Below, in pieces: positions 1 to 5,770 of a DNA stretch of 7,757 nucleotides (positions are counted from its first letter, which is position 1; every line of letters begins with the position of its first letter). The position numbers and the translations under genes were made by a program. The DNA is from Caryophanales bacterium UBA1231 (GTDB lineage: Bacteria; Bacillota_I; Bacilli_A; ML615J-28; CAG-313). The notes under the pieces were generated by a model, which was given only the letters and a program-made list of their open reading frames with translations, did not search any database and was not told the DNA's origin. The stretch spans positions 19,157 to 26,913 of the forward strand of contig DBWT01000007.1 in NCBI GenBank assembly GCA_002309035.1, given 5' to 3'.

Positions 1-582
1 CAAACACGTGAAGAAATTAAACGTATTCAAAGAGAAACAGGTATAACAACTGTATTCGTAACTCACGACCAAGAAGAAGCTATGAGTATTTCTGACGAAA
101 TCGTTGTAATGAAATTAGGTGTTGTACAACAACAAGGCGTACCACAAGATGTTTATAACAAACCAGTTAATAAGTTTGTTGCTAAATTCCTAGGTACTCC
201 ACCAATCAACATGTTTGATGGTCAAATTAAAGATCACAAATTAATGATTGGCGATGAAGTTATTGACAAAGTAGATTTTGATGATCAAGAAGTTGAAATA
301 GGTATTAGACCAGAAGGATTCATTATCGTTGATGGTGCAAATAAGGGGGCTTTTTCTTTTGAAGTAGAAGCTGTTGAATTCATTGGACGTGATAAATCAA
401 TTATCGGTCGTCACATCAATTGTCAAAAACCAACATTTAGAATTCTAATTGATGCATCAATTCAAGGCATCGAAGTTGGAAAAATTATTAAAGCTGACAT
501 TAAACCAAATAAACGTTTTATCTTTGACAAGGTAACAGAAGTAAATATGGAGTATCAACCAGAAGAAGCAAAGGAAGAATAG
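1..582 (+). CDS. ABC importer ATP-binding subunit, UgpC/MsmX/MalK type (5' truncated)
   Basis: This is the C-terminal 193 residues of the cytoplasmic ATPase that powers a carbohydrate-type (CUT1) ABC importer. The frame is open from base 1, and ATG 82 is an internal Met, not the start. The H-loop motif VTHDQEEA lies at visible residues 20-27, with the switch His at 22, followed by the family-typical stretch SDEIVVM. Next come the usual hinge (QQG.P.DVY..P.N.FVA.FLGTPPINMF, about 43-75) and a TOBE/MOBE regulatory region (about 76-190) with the IGIRPE signature near 94-99. Walker A, the ABC signature and Walker B must lie upstream of the window; complete family members are about 360-370 residues. 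Two permease genes follow after 3 bases, so it is very likely the dedicated ATPase of this importer. MsmX-like ATPases can serve several importers, so sharing cannot be excluded. The family call is secure; the substrate is not shown by this subunit. Confidence 0.95.
   Translation, partial: QTREEIKRIQRETGITTVFVTHDQEEAMSISDEIVVMKLGVVQQQGVPQDVYNKPVNKFVAKFLGTPPINMFDGQIKDHKLMIGDEVIDKVDFDDQEVEIGIRPEGFIIVDGANKGAFSFEVEAVEFIGRDKSIIGRHINCQKPTFRILIDASIQGIEVGKIIKADIKPNKRFIFDKVTEVNMEYQPEEAKEE
570..575 (+). promoter_or_regulatory. Ribosome binding site of the first permease, inside the ATPase gene
   Basis: AAAGGA lies 10 bases before ATG 586 and within the last codons of the ATPase gene. It supports ATG 586 as the permease start and suggests translational coupling, because the ATPase stop is only 3 bases before that start. 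Confidence 0.7.
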
Positions 583-585
583 TTT

Positions 586-1506
586 ATGGAAGTCAAGCGT
601 AATCAAAGGGTTGCCTGGCTATATTTGCTTCCAACATTAATTTTGCTTGGGGTTTTTACAGTATATCCGTTGTTTAGAACAATCTTCATGGCGTTCTGTG
701 AAAACTACAATTATGCGAGAGATACTTGGACAGCTTTTGGGTTGCAAAACTTCAGAAATATTTTAACAGGCACATCATTCTTAAAATATTTAAAAACAAC
801 AACAATTATTGTATTTATTTCTGTTCCAGCATCTATTATCTTGTCATTGTTAATAGCTGTAGGATTAAATTCAATTAAAAAGTTTACCAAAATATATCAA
901 ACAATCTTCTTTATGCCATATGTAACAAATTCAATTGCAATCGGTATGGTATTCTCAGTTATGTTTGCTGGTGATAGAAGTATTGTAAATGCATTGCTTT
1001 CAAAACTTAACATTACACCAATTAACTGGTTAGGTGGTATATCACAATTTGGATATCCATCATATGTAACAGAAATGATTGTTTTACAAGTATATATAAT
1101 TTGGCACGCTTTACCATTTAAGATTTTAATTCTTTTAAGTGGTTTACAAGGTATTGATAAACAATATTATCAAGCTGCACAAATTGACTGTGCAACAAAG
1201 TCAAGAACATTACTAAGAATAACTGTTCCACTATTATCACCACAAATTGCCTTTTTACTTACAACCTCAATTATTGGTTCGTTTAAAGAGTATTCATCAG
1301 TAATTGGTTTGTTCGGTGAAAACGAAGGTGCTGTAGGTATGAAATACGACATGCGAACAGTTGTAGGTTATGTTTATGCATCATTGAAAGACGATAGAAT
1401 TGGTGCGGTTGGTGAGGCTTGCGCTGCATCCATTGTTCTATTTGTTATTATCATGGTGTTCACATTAATTCAGAACCTTCTTCAAAAGAAGAGAGTTCAT
1501 TACTAG
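586..1506 (+). CDS. ABC importer permease, MalF/UgpA-type
   Basis: Integral membrane subunit of the importer (306 residues, normal for UgpA-like proteins, which lack the large MalF periplasmic loop). The N-terminus carries the typical WLYLLPTLILLGVFTVYPL signature (about 11-29) as the first membrane segment. Further hydrophobic segments lie near 71-95, 106-128, 162-186, 220-238 and 277-299, giving the usual six. The cytoplasmic EAA coupling loop, which docks on the ATPase, is at about 196-218 in the form QAAQIDCATKSRTLLRITVP. It differs from the consensus EAA---DGA by Gln for Glu at its first position and Cys202 for the normally strongly conserved Gly. The tail is short and basic (KKRVHY). 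It lies between the ATPase and the second permease and probably forms a heterodimer with the latter. The start is fixed by the upstream AAAGGA. The family call is very secure; the transported compound is unknown. Confidence 0.94.
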   Translation: MEVKRNQRVAWLYLLPTLILLGVFTVYPLFRTIFMAFCENYNYARDTWTAFGLQNFRNILTGTSFLKYLKTTTIIVFISVPASIILSLLIAVGLNSIKKFTKIYQTIFFMPYVTNSIAIGMVFSVMFAGDRSIVNALLSKLNITPINWLGGISQFGYPSYVTEMIVLQVYIIWHALPFKILILLSGLQGIDKQYYQAAQIDCATKSRTLLRITVPLLSPQIAFLLTTSIIGSFKEYSSVIGLFGENEGAVGMKYDMRTVVGYVYASLKDDRIGAVGEACAASIVLFVIIMVFTLIQNLLQKKRVHY

Positions 1507-1510
1507 GAGA
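1505..1510 (+). promoter_or_regulatory. Ribosome binding site of the second permease, overlapping the preceding stop codon
   Basis: AGGAGA begins inside the TAG stop (1504-1506) of the first permease and ends 6 bases before ATG 1517. It decides the start of the long version of the second permease, including its unusual N-terminal membrane segment, rather than a later internal Met. Confidence 0.8.
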
Positions 1511-1516
1511 TAGAAT

Positions 1517-2548
1517 ATGTTATTAAGTATTATTATCTCACTAGTTGCGGCATTAATAATTTTATTAGTTGTTCTTGCTGCAAGCAAGCCTGGTCAAAAA
1601 AGAAAGAATATTTTACAAAAGAATCTTGAATATTCGGGTTCGAATGGTTCAGCAAAACTAGACGATGATTATCAAAGAAATATCAGAAGTGCAAAAATCG
1701 GAACATTCTTTAGATACTTTATCGCATATTTGTTGTTAACTATTGCGGCATTCCTAGTTGTTTTCCCATTCTATTGGATGTTTGCTACATCAGTAAAGAG
1801 TGCGGAAGAAGTTATGAAGATGCCTCCAACACTATTCCCTCATCAAATTCATCTTGAAAACTTTAGATTAGCAATGACAATGAGTAAAGCTAACTTTGGT
1901 CGATATATGATCAACACATTGATTGTTGGTGTTATCTCAACAATCGGTACTGTGCTTACAACAGTTAGTAGTGCTTATGCATTTGCGAGATTAAACTTTA
2001 AAGGAAGAGATTTATTGTTTGCATTCTTTATCGCAACAATGATGATTCCAGGTGAAATGATGGTTATCACGAACTACATTACTGTATGTTCAAGATACAA
2101 AATTGGTAGTTTCAAATTCACATTTGAAAATACCTATGCTGCTATGATTGTTCCTTTCTGGGTAAGTACATATTACATATTCTTACTAAGAAATACATTC
2201 AAGCAAATCCCTAATGAATTGTATTATGCTGCGAAAGTTGATGGAACAAGCGACTTTAAATATTTATTAAAAGTTATGCTTCCAATTGCCTCTCCAACCA
2301 TTATTACAATCACAATATTAAAGATGATGGGTGCATGGAACTCTTACGTATGGCCAAATCTAGTTACTGAAGGTGACATGAGACTTATCACAAACGGTTT
2401 ACGTTCGGCATTCTCAAGTGAAGACGGAACCGTAGTTCATTTAAAGATGGCTGCAACAACTGTTGTAACCGTTCCACTACTACTCGTATTTGTATTCTTT
2501 AGAAAATACATTATGCGTGGTGTTTCAAGAAGTGGAATCAAAGGATAA
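1517..2548 (+). CDS. ABC importer permease, MalG/UgpE-type, with N-terminal extension
   Basis: Second membrane subunit of the importer (343 residues; the family is usually about 270-300). Residues about 66-343 match the MalG/UgpE fold: the first core membrane segment with the VVFPFYWMFATSVK motif (about 80-94), the LFPHQIHLENFR region (106-117), NTLIVGV and SSAYAFARLNFKGR (133-174), MMIPGEMMVI (175-184), and an EAA coupling loop at about 234-257 (ELYYAAKVDGTSDFKYLLKVMLPI) that keeps the DG pair. The end, about 334-343, is of the usual G.SRSG.KG type. Ahead of this core lies an extra hydrophobic segment at about 3-22, followed by a Lys/Arg-rich, polar linker (24-62). This predicts seven rather than six membrane segments. 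The AGGAGA just upstream of ATG 1517 supports this start. It probably pairs with the preceding permease. The substrate is unknown. Confidence 0.94.
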   Translation: MLLSIIISLVAALIILLVVLAASKPGQKRKNILQKNLEYSGSNGSAKLDDDYQRNIRSAKIGTFFRYFIAYLLLTIAAFLVVFPFYWMFATSVKSAEEVMKMPPTLFPHQIHLENFRLAMTMSKANFGRYMINTLIVGVISTIGTVLTTVSSAYAFARLNFKGRDLLFAFFIATMMIPGEMMVITNYITVCSRYKIGSFKFTFENTYAAMIVPFWVSTYYIFLLRNTFKQIPNELYYAAKVDGTSDFKYLLKVMLPIASPTIITITILKMMGAWNSYVWPNLVTEGDMRLITNGLRSAFSSEDGTVVHLKMAATTVVTVPLLLVFVFFRKYIMRGVSRSGIKG

Positions 2549-2557
2549 AAATTTAAA

Positions 2558-2563
2558 AAGGAG
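2558..2563 (+). promoter_or_regulatory. Ribosome binding site of the substrate-binding lipoprotein
   Basis: A near-perfect AAGGAG sits 8 bases before ATG 2572 in a 23-base gap. It is the strongest such site so far in the operon, as expected for a binding protein needed in excess over the membrane subunits. Confidence 0.8.
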
Positions 2564-2571
2564 AAAGAAAG

Positions 2572-4032
2572 ATGAAGAAATTTTTTACATTTGTAACAGT
2601 TTTATTAGCACTATTTTTAGTAGTAAGCTGTGGTATGGAAGGCGGCGATGATGGCCATGTTAATGAAATCCCATCATATACTGCAGAAGAAGTTAAAAAT
2701 TTAAGTGCACATGTAACATTCTGGCACGCAATGGGCCAAACAAAATCTGCTATTATTGAAGAAATGGTTAAATCATTTAACCGTATTTATCCTAATATTA
2801 CAGTAAGCATTGCATCACAAGGTGGATATGATGACTTACGTGATAAGGTTAACAGTAGTTTTCGTACAGGTGGTCACCCAACACTTGCCCAAGTATATCC
2901 TGACCACGTTTCACTATATTTACACAGCAATGCTGTTCGTGAATTAAATTCATATGTTAACCATGAAACTTATGGTTTAACACAAGCACAATATTCTGAC
3001 TATATTGAAGCTTACCTTGAAGAAGGTAGAATTTACGATAAAGCAAAAACTTTATATTCTCTACCATTCAATAAATCTACAGAAGTATTATATTTCAATG
3101 CAACATGGTTCCAAAAACATGGACTATTAGAAAGATATAACTTAGGTTACATTGATGAAAATAAGATTTTCCAAAGAAATGAAGGCGCTGCATTATCTTG
3201 GGAAGATATCGAAGAAATAGGTCAATACTTTATTTCAACTCCTGAATATCAAGCAATGAACACTACAGAAAGATTAGATAACTTTGCATTCTCATACGAT
3301 TCAGAAGATAACCTATTCATTACATTAACATTACAATTTGGTGGTGAATACACAAAATTAACTGGTGAAGGTACTGGTGAATTCTTATTTGATAACGCTA
3401 AATCAAGAGCTGCAATTCAATGGTACTATGATGCTTACAAAGCAGGTTACTTCGTAACTGCATCTGCATGGCAAGCTGATTACACATCAGATAAATTCAC
3501 AAGCCAAAACGTTAAAATTACTGTCGGATCATCAGCTGGTTGCTCATACAATGACCCAGGAGATAAATTTACTCTAGGTGTACTTCCATATCCTCAATGG
3601 GAAGATCCAACAAAAGAAAAGAAAGTTATTCAACAAGGTACTAACGTAGCATTATTTAATTGTGACGACCCTAATGAAGAATTAGCTGGTTGGTTATTCT
3701 TAAAGTTCATCACTACTTGGACTGAAGGATTATCATACGATCAACAACCAACATATATTTGGGCTACACAATCTGGTTATTTCCCAATTTTAAATAGCTT
3801 AATGAACTCTCCAGAATATCAAGAGTTCTTATCAGGCGAAGGCGATACTAAGACTTTACAAGCTATCGTAGCAATCGTTGGTTACGAACAAGCTGGTTAC
3901 AACTACTTCTCACCTTCATTCTCAGGTACTTCTAAGTGCCGTGACGTTGTAGAAGGTTTAGTTGAAGCTGTTCTATATGCAGGTAAATCACTAGATCAAG
4001 CATACAGTGAAGCACTTGCTGAATTAAGATAA
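2572..4032 (+). CDS. Family-1 extracellular substrate-binding lipoprotein (UgpB-like)
   Basis: Captures the transported ligand outside the cell and delivers it to the two permeases. It has a lipoprotein signal peptide (MKKFFTFVTVLLALFLVVSC), with the lipobox ending at Cys20, so it should be tethered to the outer face of the membrane. Family motifs in order: VTFWHAM near 48-54; a helix leading to FNRIYP (69-74); SSFRTGGHPTLAQVYPD at 95-111, closely resembling the UgpB 'FRTG.AP.ILQVY' region; LPFNKSTEVLYFN at 164-176; KFTSQNVKITVGSSAG at 328-343; QQGTNVALF at 364-372; SGYFPI at 401-406. At 486 residues it is somewhat longer than typical UgpB (about 440). By eye, the 'GLRLGN' arginine that contributes to glycerol-3-phosphate binding in E. 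coli UgpB is not present in the SPSFSGTSKC segment (447-456). Glycerol-3-phosphate is therefore not a safe substrate call. The next gene being a nuclease makes a nucleotide-derived ligand plausible, but this is inference. Confidence 0.9.
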   Translation: MKKFFTFVTVLLALFLVVSCGMEGGDDGHVNEIPSYTAEEVKNLSAHVTFWHAMGQTKSAIIEEMVKSFNRIYPNITVSIASQGGYDDLRDKVNSSFRTGGHPTLAQVYPDHVSLYLHSNAVRELNSYVNHETYGLTQAQYSDYIEAYLEEGRIYDKAKTLYSLPFNKSTEVLYFNATWFQKHGLLERYNLGYIDENKIFQRNEGAALSWEDIEEIGQYFISTPEYQAMNTTERLDNFAFSYDSEDNLFITLTLQFGGEYTKLTGEGTGEFLFDNAKSRAAIQWYYDAYKAGYFVTASAWQADYTSDKFTSQNVKITVGSSAGCSYNDPGDKFTLGVLPYPQWEDPTKEKKVIQQGTNVALFNCDDPNEELAGWLFLKFITTWTEGLSYDQQPTYIWATQSGYFPILNSLMNSPEYQEFLSGEGDTKTLQAIVAIVGYEQAGYNYFSPSFSGTSKCRDVVEGLVEAVLYAGKSLDQAYSEALAELR

Positions 4033-4045
4033 TTATTAAAAACTC

Positions 4046-4050
4046 AAGGA
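4046..4050 (+). promoter_or_regulatory. Ribosome binding site of the nuclease lipoprotein
   Basis: AAGGA lies 8 bases before ATG 4059 in a 26-base gap with no hairpin visible. It supports the start that gives a complete lipoprotein signal peptide. Confidence 0.7.
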
Positions 4051-4058
4051 ATAAAACC

Positions 4059-5759
4059 ATGAAAAAAATTTGGTTATTTCTCTTATTAGGATTATTTGTT
4101 CTTGGACTTGCAAGTTGTGATGCATTCGGCAGCAGTTCCACTGAACCTACTCCTATTAATCCTGGGGGCCAATCAACAATCGATAACACGCAAATTGTTA
4201 GAGATGAAGATATGGTTACTCCATATACAGACAAAACAAAATTAAATCGTAACTTTGCTGGTAAATCATTCTTACGTGATGGTATCGGTGAAGTAGAATT
4301 ATATGTTTCAACTGATGGTGATACTGCTCAATTTAAAGAAGGTAACACAACATTTACAGTTAGATTCAATGGTGTTGATACACCTGAATCAACATATAAA
4401 GTAGAACCTTGGGGTAAATCAGCTTCAAGATTCACAAAAGCAAAATTAACAAGTGCTTATAAAATCGTTCTTCAAAGAGACGAAATTAAGACACAAGTAT
4501 TAGACTCAACTTTAAAAAGATATCTAGCATGGGTTTGGTATCAACCAAGCGCTGGTGCAGATTTCAGATTATTAAATCTTGAAATTGTTGAACAATCATA
4601 CTCTACTTCTAAAGCCAGTGGTACAATGTATGCAGATGCAATGATGGAAGCTGACTTACAAGTTCAACAACTAGTTGTACGTATTCATAATAACAAGGTA
4701 CAAGATCCAGATTATGATTATAGTGAAACTGGTAAATATTTATCAATTCAAGAAATTAGAGAAAATGCTGAAGAATATGGACAATCAGCAATTAAAGTTA
4801 TCGTTCGAGGCATAGTTGCTCGTAAGATTGGTTCTTATTCAGCATATATTCAACAACAAGCCGATGGTATTTGGTATGTTGGTGGACAAAGCTTAGGTGT
4901 AAAACAATCAGAAGACAATCCTGATATGCCATTTGTTGGTGAAAACGGCAATTGGTGGTATGGAGATGTAGACACAGAAATTGCTGCTCTTGGTGCAACA
5001 CCTGGTGATACTGCATATCAATATTATTTAGCTAATCACGAAGGTGAAGACCTAGATGAATTAGAATGGATGCAATCATTAGAAGTTGCAGAAGTTGATG
5101 CAGAAATGAATTATCCATATGTTGTTCGTCCAAATGAATGGTATGGTATATATCTATACGGTGGCTTCTCAGGTCAAGCAAGTAAATTAACAATTGGTTA
5201 TGAAGTAAAAGTAGCTGGTAACTTTAGTGTTTATGCCGGTTCAATTCAAGTAACTGGTGTTACAGCTAAAGGTATTGAAGTATTAAACCGTGAAAAACAA
5301 GAACCACATATTTATGATATTCAAGATGTTACAACATTAAATTTAGAAAATACACAAAAATTTAATACATTAGTTGAATTACATGATATCGAAGTAACTG
5401 GTGGATACAACACTAAAACTTCAGATGGATTTACACTTTATTGTAAAGATAGTCATGGCAATAAATTCAATGTCAGAGTTGATGGTAATACAGCACTTCA
5501 TACTACTGAAGATGGTGAATATATTCAAGTTGCTGAATCAACCACAACTACTGCTAAAAAAGGTTATTATAGTGAAGGCGTACTTGATGCAGATGGTTAT
5601 GGATTAGTTAACTGTTATCAATACTTCGTTGGGATGAAATTCTCTTCATTAAAAGGTATCGTCGCTGTTTATGATCCTTCTGTTGAAGGCGAAGCAAGTA
5701 ATGCACAAGTACAATTAATGCTTACTTTAATATCAGATATGATTATAAAAGTTGAATAA
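4059..5759 (+). CDS. Surface lipoprotein nuclease: SNase (thermonuclease) domain plus OB-fold-like modules
   Basis: Predicted Ca-dependent, sugar-nonspecific nuclease anchored outside the membrane (566 residues). The signal peptide ends in the lipobox LASC (Cys20), followed by a Ser/Thr/Pro/Gly-rich linker (24-40). The SNase domain covers about 75-205. All expected active-site and metal-ligand residues are seen: D86-G-D88-T, R102 in VRFNGVDTPE, D107, T108, E110, and R154 in the segment KRYLAWVW. These correspond to S. aureus nuclease D19/D21, R35, D40, T41, E43 and R87; the RLLNLEIVEQSYS helix (170-182) matches its later core. Next is an OB-like module (about 225-410, starting SIQEIRENAEEYGQ and IKVIVRGIVARKIGSYSAYIQ) with an acidic, Trp/Tyr-rich insertion at about 280-360. 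A second OB-like module lies at about 417-560 (LHDIEVTGGY, FTLYCKDSHGNKFNVRVD). B. subtilis YhcR likewise combines SNase and OB domains. Placement directly after the binding protein suggests that it feeds the importer. The nuclease call is secure; the OB assignment is by pattern. Confidence 0.92.
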   Translation: MKKIWLFLLLGLFVLGLASCDAFGSSSTEPTPINPGGQSTIDNTQIVRDEDMVTPYTDKTKLNRNFAGKSFLRDGIGEVELYVSTDGDTAQFKEGNTTFTVRFNGVDTPESTYKVEPWGKSASRFTKAKLTSAYKIVLQRDEIKTQVLDSTLKRYLAWVWYQPSAGADFRLLNLEIVEQSYSTSKASGTMYADAMMEADLQVQQLVVRIHNNKVQDPDYDYSETGKYLSIQEIRENAEEYGQSAIKVIVRGIVARKIGSYSAYIQQQADGIWYVGGQSLGVKQSEDNPDMPFVGENGNWWYGDVDTEIAALGATPGDTAYQYYLANHEGEDLDELEWMQSLEVAEVDAEMNYPYVVRPNEWYGIYLYGGFSGQASKLTIGYEVKVAGNFSVYAGSIQVTGVTAKGIEVLNREKQEPHIYDIQDVTTLNLENTQKFNTLVELHDIEVTGGYNTKTSDGFTLYCKDSHGNKFNVRVDGNTALHTTEDGEYIQVAESTTTTAKKGYYSEGVLDADGYGLVNCYQYFVGMKFSSLKGIVAVYDPSVEGEASNAQVQLMLTLISDMIIKVE

Positions 5760-5764
5760 AGGAG
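5758..5764 (+). promoter_or_regulatory. Ribosome binding site of the large lipoprotein, overlapping the nuclease stop codon
   Basis: AAAGGAG begins inside the TAA stop (5757-5759) of the nuclease gene and ends 6 bases before ATG 5771. This fixes the start and implies coupled translation with the nuclease. Confidence 0.8.
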
Positions 5765-5770
5765 TGGAAA

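Noticed and set aside
345..360. G5 run followed by a T-rich run, considered as a phase-variation tract or terminator
   Set aside because: The run is short, lies inside the conserved TOBE region of the ATPase, and has no upstream stem that would make a terminator.
82..582. ATG 82 as start of a small independent protein
   Set aside because: The frame is open upstream to base 1 and encodes the conserved H-loop, so this is an internal Met of a truncated ATPase.
2549..2571. Possible internal promoter or terminator between the second permease and the binding protein
   Set aside because: The 23-base gap is purine-rich and filled by the ribosome binding site; no hairpin and no convincing -35/-10 pair is visible.
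4033..4058. Possible attenuator hairpin between binding protein and nuclease, as often found after binding-protein genes
   Set aside because: No inverted repeat can be drawn in the 26 bases, so I see no basis for differential transcript ends here.
3932..4234. Minus-strand open frame across the binding-protein/nuclease junction
   Set aside because: It lies opposite two well-supported lipoprotein genes, has no recognisable domain, and no good ribosome binding site was seen.
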